A DNA stretch of 64,000 bases from Bacillus badius NBRC 15713. Lineage in GTDB: Bacteria; Bacillota; Bacilli; Bacillales; Domibacillaceae. The translations under genes and the position numbers were made by a program. Where the stretch lies: assembly GCF_001591605.1 (NCBI RefSeq), contig NZ_BCVF01000003.1:62001-126000 (forward strand). Direction: 5' to 3'. Below the pieces are notes generated by a model that saw only the letters and a list, made by a program, of their open reading frames with translations, was not told where the DNA came from and did not search any database. Position 1 is the stretch's first letter. Every line of letters starts with the position of its first letter. Below are positions 56,589 through 64,000 of this stretch, piece by piece.

Positions 56589-57346
56589 TCCGCCTCTCCT
56601 TCTGGCTTTCTGCCGATTCTTCCAGCGATTTCGCCAAGAGCTGTCGCTTGAACAGCGAACAAGCTGGTGATTCCAGTTTGTGCGAGCTCAAGAAGCTGCT
56701 GCAGCTCAGCAATGGAAAAGGTAGCTTCCTCTCCTGTTCCTTGCAGTTCTACAAATTCATTGCTGCCAGTCATAACAACATTCATATCGACTTCAGCCTG
56801 GCTATCCTCCATGTAATTTAAGTCTAACACAGGCCCATGCTCCGGGACGATTCCCACGCTTGTCGCTGCCAGAAAGTCAGTAACCGGGAAGGTTGCCCAT
56901 TCTTTTTCTTCATACAGCTTATTCAGTGCAATGGCAAGAGCAACAAACGCTCCGCTGATTGAAGCTGTGCGCGTGCCGCCATCTGCCTGGATAACATCGC
57001 AATCCACCCAGACTGTCCGCTCACCGATCACTTCCAAGTCCACAACAGCTCTTAAGGCACGGCCGATTAAGCGTTGAATCTCCATCGTTCTCCCGGATAC
57101 TTTTCCTTTGGAGGACTCGCGAATATTTCTTTGACCTGTTGCTCTTGGCAGCATGGAATATTCGGCTGAAATCCATCCTTTTCCGCTCCCTCTCATAAAC
57201 GGAGGCACTCGATCCTCAATGCTGGCTGTACAAATCACTTTTGTATCGCCAACTTGAATCAGCACCGAACCTTCCGGATGTTTCAAATAATCGGTTTCAA
57301 TATGTACACTTCTAAGCTCATCGGCTTGTCTTCCATCAAATCTCAT
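56585..57346 (-). CDS. rph: ribonuclease PH
   Basis: Phosphorolytic 3'-5' exoribonuclease that trims tRNA 3' ends. The 253-residue protein has the PNPase/RNase PH fold. Visible motifs are [32 protein letters not shown], the phosphate-binding and metal region [16 protein letters not shown], and [12 protein letters not shown] at 57346 follows GGAGGG. It is first of rph-rdgB-ysnB and follows a terminator after gerM. Confidence 0.97.
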   Translation of the reverse strand: MRFDGRQADELRSVHIETDYLKHPEGSVLIQVGDTKVICTASIEDRVPPFMRGSGKGWISAEYSMLPRATGQRNIRESSKGKVSGRTMEIQRLIGRALRAVVDLEVIGERTVWVDCDVIQADGGTRTASISGAFVALAIALNKLYEEKEWATFPVTDFLAATSVGIVPEHGPVLDLNYMEDSQAEVDMNVVMTGSNEFVELQGTGEEATFSIAELQQLLELAQTGITSLFAVQATALGEIAGRIGRKPEGEAE

Positions 57347-57411
57347 GATAATTCCCTCCGTGGTTTCATTTGCTTAGCATCTTCTTATAGTAGCATTTTT
57401 TCTTTCAGACA

Positions 57412-57468
57412 TAAAAAAGAAATCATTCATCTAAGCCTCCTGCCAGCAGACGGTTAGATAGATGATTA
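57412..57468 (-). terminator. terminator between gerM and rph
   Basis: On the minus strand ATCAT-ATCTAA and TTAGAT-ATGAT pair around a 20-nt loop and are followed by TTCTTTTTT. Confidence 0.75.
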
Positions 57469-57516
57469 TAAGGGAATTTACTTACATATACGCTCTGTCG
57501 AATATAACGGGGTTGT

Positions 57517-58563
57517 TCATAAATCAACCGGATTTACCACGTCCGGACGCGTCACCGAACTGCTTAACGGTTTGCCTTGTTCTGTCGTGATATTAGAGTT
57601 GCCCCCCACCTGAATAGCAAGGCTCTCTACTTCCGTTCCTTCAGTAAGCGACAAAGCCAGCGATTTCAAGATATGCTCAGATACCATTTTGTTTTCAAAG
57701 CTTCCAAGGATCGCCTCATTAAAATTGAGTGTGACTCGTCCTTCTTTCATAACCGGCTTTTCCAGCAGCTCCGCTTCCGGCAAAAACTCTGTCACAAGAC
57801 CCGAACCGGCACGAGGCCCTTTGGCCAGTTCTTTAACAATTGCAGTGATTTGATCTTGCTCTGCGTTGCTTACACGCTTGGTAACCGGAACATAGTAGTA
57901 GCCCTCCCCCTCTTGAGCCATGTAATAAACAGTTACCGGCCTTGTGTCAGCAAGATCAACGACACCGGTGGCATCTACGTTAATCCCTGCTTGCCTCGTC
58001 GTGCCGTCCTCAGCCAGCGCCATTTTGCCAACGGGCATTTCCGAAAGCGTCTGTCCGTTCACTTGCATCTTTACCCGTTTCACAGAGTCAAATTGAGTGA
58101 GCGTCCAAGTAAGTGCCTGAACAATCCTGCCTTCATCTGCCTTCTCGTATTCTTTAAATTCAGGCGAAAAATCGACGGTGGCCGTTCCTTTTTTAATATC
58201 CACACTTTTAACTTGGGTACCAGCTGGCAATACAGCACGGAAACCATTTGGAATGAGATTAGATACGGGTCCCTCAGCTACCAGATATTCGACGGCCTGC
58301 TTGGCCAAGCTTTTGGTATTGGGAAGCGGCATTGTTTGAGAAACAACATAGCCGTTTTTATCAATTAAATACAGTTCCGTCATAACCATATCTTTATTTT
58401 GCGCTGTTTTTTGTCCTTCTTCTCCGGATAGATTGTCCGTATAAACGACGGATTGCGGAGGATCAATTTTTTCTTTTTTCTCCTCAGGCCATAATCCGCA
58501 GCCTGCTGTATAAACAGAAGAAATTAAGATCACTGCCGCTGCTGCCGTTTTCTTCTTTCGCAT
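57517..58563 (-). CDS. gerM: GerM lipoprotein (sporulation/germination)
   Basis: Envelope lipoprotein required for the SpoIIIA-SpoIIQ complex and normal germination in B. subtilis. The 348-residue protein has a signal peptide with lipobox YTAGC (lipid-modified C22). Two GerMN domains follow, at about 85-175 (LAKQAVEYLVAEGPVSNLIP) and 232-320 (ITAIVKELAKGPRAGSGL). ATG at 58563 follows AGGAGGGG. It lies between racE and rph, as expected. Confidence 0.94.
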   Translation of the reverse strand: MRKKKTAAAAVILISSVYTAGCGLWPEEKKEKIDPPQSVVYTDNLSGEEGQKTAQNKDMVMTELYLIDKNGYVVSQTMPLPNTKSLAKQAVEYLVAEGPVSNLIPNGFRAVLPAGTQVKSVDIKKGTATVDFSPEFKEYEKADEGRIVQALTWTLTQFDSVKRVKMQVNGQTLSEMPVGKMALAEDGTTRQAGINVDATGVVDLADTRPVTVYYMAQEGEGYYYVPVTKRVSNAEQDQITAIVKELAKGPRAGSGLVTEFLPEAELLEKPVMKEGRVTLNFNEAILGSFENKMVSEHILKSLALSLTEGTEVESLAIQVGGNSNITTEQGKPLSSSVTRPDVVNPVDL

Positions 58564-58730
58564 AACTACCCCTCCTAAAACTGTTTGTACTAAATATACG
58601 GGTGTTTCGGAAAGTTAGAACCGGCTTGGACAAATCTTCTTATCTTACAGCTCTGTTTGCCAATAACCGCGCTTTCTTTGCATGGCAGCAGGAGCTTGCC
58701 CTACATCTCTCCTTGAGAAGTAAGCAGCGC

Positions 58731-58756
58731 AAAAAACCGCTTAGTTGCCTAAGCGG
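58731..58756 (-). terminator. terminator overlapping the racE stop codon
   Basis: A perfect 8-bp stem (58737-58744 with 58749-58756, 4-nt loop) is followed by TTTTTT on the minus strand. The last racE codons and its stop (58741-58743) lie inside the stem. Confidence 0.88.
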
Positions 58757-59541
58757 ATCGCTTCAATGTGTAACTCTTTTTCGTTTAGCCAATCAGAAGC
58801 AATTTCATAAAACAACTCCTGCGAACCAGTCATATAAAAAACATGCGGCAGACGGGCCGTTTCTTTTGCCAATAGCTTTTTATAATCGAGAATAGCGCTG
58901 ACTTCGCGAGCAGTCTCTTCTCCTGAGCTAATAACATGCACCTGCTCTCCAAGAACTTTAGCTATAATAGGCTCCAGCAGCGGATAGTGCGTACATCCTA
59001 AAATGACCGTATCTATTTTTGTATTCTTCAGCGGAGTGAGCGTTTCTTCCACAATTTTCTCCGCCATTAAGCCTTTATATTCTCCACTCTCGACAAGCGG
59101 AACAAATTTAGGGCATGCCAAAGAAGTAACAATGGCTTTTTTATTAATAGAGGTAAGCGCCTTTTCATAGGCTCCGCTTCGAACTGTGCCAATCGTGCCA
59201 AGCACTCCGATTTGATCATTTTTTGTCTGCTTAATTGCCGCTCTCGCTCCTGGATGGATCACTCCGAGCACTGGAATAGGTAATGCTGCTTGAATTTCTT
59301 CCAATACAACGGCGGTAGCTGTATTGCACGCGATAACGAGCATCTTAATCTCTTTCTCTATTAAAAAACGGGTCATCTCCCATGTAAATGCTTTTACTTC
59401 CTCGGCCGGTCTTGGGCCATATGGGCACCGGGCAGTGTCTCCCGTATAGTAAATCGTTTCGTTCGGGAGCTGGCGCATAATCTCTTTAGCTACCGTCAGC
59501 CCCCCGACGCCCGAATCAATTACACCGATCGGTCTATTCAC
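58741..59541 (-). CDS. racE: glutamate racemase
   Basis: Makes D-glutamate for peptidoglycan. The 266-residue protein has the proton-transfer cysteines C72 (VIACNTAT) and C183 (LGCTHYP), and the start [19 protein letters not shown] at 59541 follows GAGG by 8 nt. It lies 10 bp after ysmB, suggesting a two-gene unit. The 3' end is built into the transcription terminator. Confidence 0.97.
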   Translation of the reverse strand: MNRPIGVIDSGVGGLTVAKEIMRQLPNETIYYTGDTARCPYGPRPAEEVKAFTWEMTRFLIEKEIKMLVIACNTATAVVLEEIQAALPIPVLGVIHPGARAAIKQTKNDQIGVLGTIGTVRSGAYEKALTSINKKAIVTSLACPKFVPLVESGEYKGLMAEKIVEETLTPLKNTKIDTVILGCTHYPLLEPIIAKVLGEQVHVISSGEETAREVSAILDYKKLLAKETARLPHVFYMTGSQELFYEIASDWLNEKELHIEAIRLGN

Positions 59542-59551
59542 TTTTCTCGCC

Positions 59552-60001
59552 TCATTTTGCTTTCATTTCCTGATGCATTTTCTCCAGGTTGCTTTTTAAA
59601 GATAATATTTCCGTTTCACTGAAATTTTGTAAAATCTGCTCGACGTACAGCTGGCGCTTCTTTATCACTTCTTCAATCATGCTCGCTCCTTCTCTCAGCA
59701 AATGAATGCGCACAATCCGGCGATCATTCGTATCTCTTACCCGCTCAACAAGCTGATTTCGTTCCATTCTGTCAATTAGGTCTGTTGTTGTGCTGAAAGC
59801 TAGAAACATTTTTGTCGATAGCTCGCCAATGGTCATATCTCCTTCTTCAAATAACCACTGCAAGGCAATAAACTGGGGTGGAGTAATTTTATAATCGCTC
59901 AATATCTCCCGGCCTTTTTGTTTAATAATGCCGTTTATGTACCGTAATTCTTTTTCAATATCCGCCACCACGTCGAGCGATTCTCCAAAATCTGCTGCCA
60001 T
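59552..60001 (-). CDS. ysmB: MarR family transcriptional regulator YsmB
   Basis: A 149-residue winged-helix protein. The recognition region (about 60-100) reads [35 protein letters not shown]-like with the MarR wing motif DRRIVRIHL, flanked by dimerisation helices. It matches B. subtilis ysmB by position between gerE and racE. Ligand and targets are unknown. ATG at 60001 follows AAGGAG by 8 nt; an in-frame GTG overlapping that site was rejected. Confidence 0.9.
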   Translation of the reverse strand: MAADFGESLDVVADIEKELRYINGIIKQKGREILSDYKITPPQFIALQWLFEEGDMTIGELSTKMFLAFSTTTDLIDRMERNQLVERVRDTNDRRIVRIHLLREGASMIEEVIKKRQLYVEQILQNFSETEILSLKSNLEKMHQEMKAK

Positions 60002-60166
60002 GTTTTGCACTCCTTACTTCATCGTTCCTTTTTCATAAAACATCCGTTATTAATTCATCACCTGTTTATTTTCACCTTTTTCCTTATAAAATGCAAGGCA
60101 AAGAGCATCTAAGGACTTGAAGACACAATAAAACAGATGGCGATCTCTCGGCCGCCATCTGTTCTG

Positions 60167-60391
60167 TCAGAGCTTTAGTTCACCCATTCTGAGCAACTCC
60201 ACGATTGCTTGCGCCCGACCTTTCACACCGAGCTTTTGGATGGAATTGGAGATATGGTTGCGGACCGTCTTTTCACTGATAAATAGTTCCTCCGCAATTT
60301 CTCTCGTTGTTCGATCCTGCACGAGTAATTCAAACACTTCTTTTTCTCTCTTTGTTAATAGCGGTTTACGATCAAAGCGATGCTCCCTCAC
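60167..60391 (-). CDS. gerE: GerE, late mother-cell transcription factor
   Basis: LuxR-type DNA-binding protein that tunes the sigma-K regulon and coat gene expression. The 74-residue protein is just the effector domain, with LLTKREKEVFELLVQDRTTR and the HTH IAEELFISEKTVRNHISN. GTG at 60391 follows GAGGAGGG at about 10 nt. A CATATGATA element upstream resembles a sigma-K -10 box. Size and position next to ysmA and ysmB match B. subtilis. Confidence 0.96.
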   Translation of the reverse strand: MREHRFDRKPLLTKREKEVFELLVQDRTTREIAEELFISEKTVRNHISNSIQKLGVKGRAQAIVELLRMGELKL

Positions 60392-60456
60392 TTGACATGT
60401 ACCCTCCTCGCTTCCGCCAGCTTCTCAACACTTAATCAACGGAACGGCCGTTACGC

Positions 60457-60465
60457 TATCATATG
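60457..60465 (-). promoter_or_regulatory. sigma-K-like -10 element before gerE
   Basis: The minus strand reads CATATGATA, matching CATAnnnTA, about 65 bp before gerE. A clear -35 AC dinucleotide at 16 bp is not obvious, so this is tentative. Confidence 0.4.
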
Positions 60466-60524
60466 TGAGGGAGTAAGGAATTGACAGCAAAGTTGTAAAA
60501 TTCCTTGTCATTTTTATTTTGGAG

Positions 60525-60983
60525 TCAAACTTTTGATGAACCGAGCAACTTCTCTCTTGCCGCCTCTGTAAACGGCACCGGCTTTCCTGTTATCGTGGAA
60601 ACTTGGACAAGTGTTCCTCTGCCGACAAAGCAAACGCTTCCATCTTGCTTTGTTCCTTTATAATGTATGTCGCAAGAGGAGCGGGCAAAGCTGTCTACTT
60701 TTACGCCAATTGACAGTATGTCCCCAAAGAAAACTTGTTCGAGGAAGTCACATTGCAAATCAGCGACAACCGGTATCACTTCACTCGCCTTGCTTAACCA
60801 TTCCTGCTGCAAGCCTCTCGCGCCTAAAAACTCAATCCGGGCTTCTTCAAAATAAACAAATGGAACTGTATTATTTAAATGCCCAAACATATCGGTCTCT
60901 GAAAAACGGACCTTTATTGAATGAAAAAAGTCGAATTCTTTCTCCCACAGCTTAAAATCGTGAATATACGAAAACTTTTTCAT
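60525..60983 (-). CDS. ysmA: acyl-CoA thioesterase, 4HBT family (YsmA)
   Basis: Predicted hotdog-fold thioesterase. The 152-residue protein shows the 4-hydroxybenzoyl-CoA thioesterase pattern VRFSETDMFGHLNNTVPFVYFEEAR-like, with the catalytic Asp in SETDMFGHLNN. The substrate is unknown. ATG at 60983 follows GGGGGAG by 6 nt; the longer in-frame extension overlaps the sdhB terminator. It matches B. subtilis ysmA between gerE and sdhB. Confidence 0.88.
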   Translation of the reverse strand: MKKFSYIHDFKLWEKEFDFFHSIKVRFSETDMFGHLNNTVPFVYFEEARIEFLGARGLQQEWLSKASEVIPVVADLQCDFLEQVFFGDILSIGVKVDSFARSSCDIHYKGTKQDGSVCFVGRGTLVQVSTITGKPVPFTEAAREKLLGSSKV

Positions 60984-61005
60984 CACTCGCTCCCCCTTTA
61001 TCCTA

Positions 61006-61042
61006 TAAAAAAGCAGCCTCCAGCTAAAGCAGCTGAAGGCTG
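61006..61042 (-). terminator. terminator of the sdh operon
   Basis: On the minus strand CAGCCTTCAGCT and AGCTGGAGGCTG pair (one mismatch, 5-nt loop) and are followed by CTTTTTT, 8 bp past the sdhB stop. Confidence 0.85.
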
Positions 61043-61049
61043 GAAACAA

Positions 61050-61817
61050 TTAATCTACTTGATGGTCGCTTCCGAAGAAGTTACGGAATGATTGAACCGT
61101 AGCTGCGCGATTCATCGCTGCAATCGATGTCGTTAAAGGAATTCCTTTCGGACATGCTTGCACACAGTTTTGAGAGTTTCCGCAATCTTGCAGACCGCCG
61201 TCACCCATCAACGCATTTAGTCGTTCGTCTCTATTCATTGAACCTGTCGGATGAGCATTAAATAAGCGAACTAGAGAAATGAACGCAGGTCCAATAAAGT
61301 CTGATTTGCTGTTTACATTTGGACACGCTTCAAGACAAACACCGCAAGTCATACATTTAGATAACTCATAAGCCCATTGGCGTTTTCTTTCCGGCATGCG
61401 CGGACCAGGTCCTAGTTCGTACGTACCGTCAATTGGAATCCACGCTTTAATGCGCTTCATTGAATCAAACATGCGCTCCCGGTCAATCTGCAAATCACGG
61501 ACAACCGGGAATGTGCTCATTGGCGCCAAGCGAATCGGCTGCTCCAATTTGTCAACCAGAGCAGTACAAGCCTGGCGCGGCTTGCCATTGATAACCATCG
61601 AACAAGCACCGCACACTTCTTCAAGACAGTTCATATCCCAAGAAATTGGTGTTGTTTTTTCACCTTTCGCATTCACTGGGTTACGCTGGATTTCCATGAG
61701 CGCTGAAATAACGTTCATATTCGGACGATATGGGAGAACGAATTCTTCTTCATACGGAGCCGAATCCATTGTGTCTTGACGAGTAATCATAAAGCGAACT
61801 GTTTTATTCTCACTCAT
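61050..61817 (-). CDS. sdhB: succinate dehydrogenase iron-sulfur subunit
   Basis: Carries electrons from FAD to menaquinone in complex II. The 255-residue protein has an N-terminal [2Fe-2S] ferredoxin domain (CLEEVCGACSM, PRQAC). The C-terminal cysteine sets for [4Fe-4S] and [3Fe-4S] clusters follow (CMTCGVCLEACP, then CGNSQNCVQACPKGIP). ATG at 61817 follows AGGAGGAG. It is last in sdhC-sdhA-sdhB and starts just after the sdhA stop. Confidence 0.97.
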   Translation of the reverse strand: MSENKTVRFMITRQDTMDSAPYEEEFVLPYRPNMNVISALMEIQRNPVNAKGEKTTPISWDMNCLEEVCGACSMVINGKPRQACTALVDKLEQPIRLAPMSTFPVVRDLQIDRERMFDSMKRIKAWIPIDGTYELGPGPRMPERKRQWAYELSKCMTCGVCLEACPNVNSKSDFIGPAFISLVRLFNAHPTGSMNRDERLNALMGDGGLQDCGNSQNCVQACPKGIPLTTSIAAMNRAATVQSFRNFFGSDHQVD

Positions 61818-61819
61818 CT

Positions 61820-63580
61820 TTATTTCTCCTCCTTCTTCTTCGTATAATCACGCTTACGCGGAGGGATCAAGGAAACATCTACATCTTCATAATGGAAGCC
61901 AGGAGCTTGGTTCTCCCCTTTAAATGTTGCCATTGTTGTTTTCAGGAAGTCCTCATCATTACGATCTGGGAATTCCGGTTTATAGTGAGCTCCACGGCTC
62001 TCATTACGGTTCAGAGCGCCGATTGTAATTACACGGGCAAGATGAAGCATGTTTTTCAACTGGCGTGTAAAGGCAGCTCCTTGGTTGCTCCATTTGGCTG
62101 TATCGTTGATGTTAATGTTGTTATAACGCTCCAATAATTCAACGATTTTATTGTCTGTTTCTTTTAACTTCTCGTTGTAGCGGACAACTGTTACGTTGGC
62201 TGTCATCCACTCGCCAAGCTCTTTATGAATCAAGTAGGCATTTTCCTTGCCATCCAACGATATAATATTGTTCCATTTTGCTTCTTCTTGTTTTACATGC
62301 TTATCAAAAACAGAGGAAGAAATCGCATCCGCTGATTTTTCTAATCCGTGAATGTATTTCACCGCATTCGGGCCGGCAACCATTCCTCCGTAAATAGCAG
62401 ATAGAAGAGAGTTAGCTCCTAAGCGGTTCGCGCCATGCTGTGAATAATCACACTCACCAGCGGCAAACAATCCAGGAATGTTTGTTTGCTGTTCATAATC
62501 TACCCATAGTCCACCCATTGAATAGTGAACAGCAGGGAAGATTTTCATTGGTACTTTGCGAGGGTCTTCACCCATGAATTTCTCATAAATTTCGATGATG
62601 CCGCCAAGTTTAACATCCAGCTCATGCGGATCTTTATGGGAAAGATCAAGGTATACCATGTTCTCGCCATTAATGCCGAGCTTCTGATTTACGCACACAT
62701 CAAAAATCTCACGTGTAGCGATATCACGTGGTACAAGGTTTCCGTATGCCGGATATTTTTCTTCAAGGAAGTACCAAGGCTTCCCATCTTTATACGTCCA
62801 AACACGTCCGCCTTCTCCACGAGCTGATTCACTCATCAGACGAAGCTTATCGTCTCCAGGAATCGCTGTCGGGTGAATTTGAATAAATTCTCCGTTTGCA
62901 TAATTAACACCTTGCTGATAAACGATAGAAGCGGCTGAACCAGTGTTAATGATCGAGTTTGTCGATTTACCGAAAATGATACCAGGGCCTCCGCTTGCCA
63001 TGATTACGGCATCTCCAGGGAAAGACTGGATATGCATATCGCGCAAGTTTTGTGCTACAATCCCGCGGCAAACATTTTCGTCATCAAGAACAGCACCGAG
63101 GAATTCCCAGCCCTCATACTTAGTAACGAGTCCTGCTACCTCAAAGCGGCGAACTTGCTCGTCCAACGCATATAACAGCTGCTGGCCTGTTGTTGCTCCG
63201 GCAAACGCTGTCCGGTGATGCTGTGTACCGCCAAAACGACGGAAATCAAGCAAACCTTCTGGAGTACGGTTAAACATAACCCCCATCCGGTCCATCAAAT
63301 TAATGATGCCAGGCGCTGCTTCTGTCATCGCTTTAACTGGCGGCTGGTTCGCTAGGAAGTCCCCGCCGTACACTGTGTCATCAAAGTGAATATAAGGTGA
63401 ATCTCCTTCACCTTTCGTGTTAACCGCACCATTAATGCCGCCTTGCGCGCACACAGAGTGGGAGCGTTTAACCGGAACTAGAGAAAACAAGTCAACTTGT
63501 GTTCCTGCTTCTGCCGCTTTAATTGTAGCCATTAACCCGGCTAATCCGCCGCCGACTACAATAATTTTTCCATTACTCAT
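61820..63580 (-). CDS. sdhA: succinate dehydrogenase flavoprotein subunit
   Basis: Oxidises succinate to fumarate in the TCA cycle and respiratory chain. The 586-residue protein begins with a dinucleotide fold (IIVVGGGLAGLMATI). It carries the FAD-linking histidine in KRSHSVCAQGGINGA, the active-site HPTAIPGD and RGEGGRVW regions, and the C-terminal NESRGAHYKPEFPDR. ATG at 63580 follows AAGGAGTG by 7 nt. It is the second gene of sdhCAB. Confidence 0.98.
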   Translation of the reverse strand: MSNGKIIVVGGGLAGLMATIKAAEAGTQVDLFSLVPVKRSHSVCAQGGINGAVNTKGEGDSPYIHFDDTVYGGDFLANQPPVKAMTEAAPGIINLMDRMGVMFNRTPEGLLDFRRFGGTQHHRTAFAGATTGQQLLYALDEQVRRFEVAGLVTKYEGWEFLGAVLDDENVCRGIVAQNLRDMHIQSFPGDAVIMASGGPGIIFGKSTNSIINTGSAASIVYQQGVNYANGEFIQIHPTAIPGDDKLRLMSESARGEGGRVWTYKDGKPWYFLEEKYPAYGNLVPRDIATREIFDVCVNQKLGINGENMVYLDLSHKDPHELDVKLGGIIEIYEKFMGEDPRKVPMKIFPAVHYSMGGLWVDYEQQTNIPGLFAAGECDYSQHGANRLGANSLLSAIYGGMVAGPNAVKYIHGLEKSADAISSSVFDKHVKQEEAKWNNIISLDGKENAYLIHKELGEWMTANVTVVRYNEKLKETDNKIVELLERYNNININDTAKWSNQGAAFTRQLKNMLHLARVITIGALNRNESRGAHYKPEFPDRNDEDFLKTTMATFKGENQAPGFHYEDVDVSLIPPRKRDYTKKKEEK

Positions 63581-63635
63581 TGAGACTCACTCCTTTTTCT
63601 CCCAAATCCAAACTGAACTGATTTCAACTACTTAC

Positions 63636-64000
63636 TTATACGAACGCAAGAATTGCGCGAATTCCTACAACAGAAAGCGCAACGAAAACAACCATTGTGA
63701 TGTACGTCATAATGCGTTGTGAGCGAGGAGAAATTGTAATTCCCCAGCTTACACTGAAAGACCATAGACCATTAGCAAAGTGGAAGACAGTGGAAACGAT
63801 ACCTACTATGTAAAAACCAACCATTAACGGATTAGAAAGTATATCCGCCATCATATGGAAGTCTACTTCGGCACCAAGCGCCGCTTGGATTCTCGTTTCC
63901 CATACATGCCATGCAACAAACACAAGCGTGATCACACCGGACACGCGTTGCAGGAAGAACATTACGTTACGGAAATGACCGAATCTGCCAACGTTGTTTT
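63636..64000 (-). CDS. sdhC: succinate dehydrogenase cytochrome b558 subunit, partial
   Basis: Diheme membrane anchor of complex II that reduces menaquinone. The visible 121 C-terminal residues start NNVGRFGHFRNVMFFLQRVS and include VAWHVWETR with a heme-ligand histidine, FHFANGLWSFSVSWGIT with a second, and three membrane segments. The ATG seen at 63962 is internal; the frame stays open to the window edge, so the start lies outside. It is 55 bp upstream of sdhA. Confidence 0.96.
   Translation of the reverse strand, partial: NNVGRFGHFRNVMFFLQRVSGVITLVFVAWHVWETRIQAALGAEVDFHMMADILSNPLMVGFYIVGIVSTVFHFANGLWSFSVSWGITISPRSQRIMTYITMVVFVALSVVGIRAILAFV

Noticed and set aside
57577-58368. 263-codon plus-strand reading frame antisense to gerM
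   Set aside because: Codon choice mirrors gerM, there is no start signal, and gerM has signal peptide and two GerMN domains.

Overview
This window comes from the chromosome of an endospore-forming member of the Bacillaceae. The evidence is strong, extended synteny with the Bacillus subtilis nadB-to-sdhC region, many sporulation genes (spo0B, spoIVFA/FB, spoIIB, spoVID, ysxE, lonB, gerM, gerE), competence gene comC, Gram-positive ribosome binding sites, TTG/GTG starts, a T-box and a lysine riboswitch. The species cannot be named from the sequence alone. Almost every gene lies on the minus strand, so transcription mostly runs from high to low coordinates.

Layout, low to high coordinates. 1-4850: NAD synthesis (nadB-nadC-nadA) divergent from nifS-niaR, with a NiaR operator between them. 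4886-9700: pheA, pheB, obg, spo0B, rpmA, prp, rplU with its L21 leader. 9731-17217: RNase E/G, spoIVFB/FA, minD/minC, mreD/C/B. 17350-22979: radC, interrupted by two group II introns. 23001-29992: maf, spoIIB, comC, folC, valS with a T-box leader. 30379-35551: a less conserved block with an nfrA-type nitroreductase, a small membrane protein, kimA (K+ uptake) and riboswitch-controlled lysP. 35655-37841: spore coat genes ysxE and spoVID. 38216-44423: the heme operon hemAXCDBL. 44608-45596: two small membrane protein genes. 45797-54978: ysxC, lonA, lonB, clpX, tig, ysoA. 55200-55276: tRNA-Arg(UCU). 55462-64000: ysnB, rdgB, rph, gerM, racE, ysmB, gerE, ysmA, sdhB, sdhA and partial sdhC.

The most notable object is radC. 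Its coding sequence is cut into three in-phase exons (162, 21 and 46 codons) by two complete-looking group II introns only 63 bp apart. The first lies directly after the HPREV motif and the second inside the HNHPSGDP metal-binding motif. Joining the exons restores a normal 229-residue RadC. Each intron encodes a reverse transcriptase/maturase. In both proteins the catalytic aspartate of RT motif A is replaced (Glu in one, Asn in the other). The HNH endonuclease is absent in one and broken by two in-frame stops in the other. The picture is two introns that may still splice but have probably lost autonomous mobility. This combination is inferred from sequence and needs an RNA test.

Other points of interest are an attenuator-like leader before kimA that does not look like the expected c-di-AMP riboswitch, a 110-bp inverted-repeat element in the clpX leader, a perfect 15-bp palindrome between hemA and its divergent neighbour, and a textbook sigma-E promoter before spoVID.
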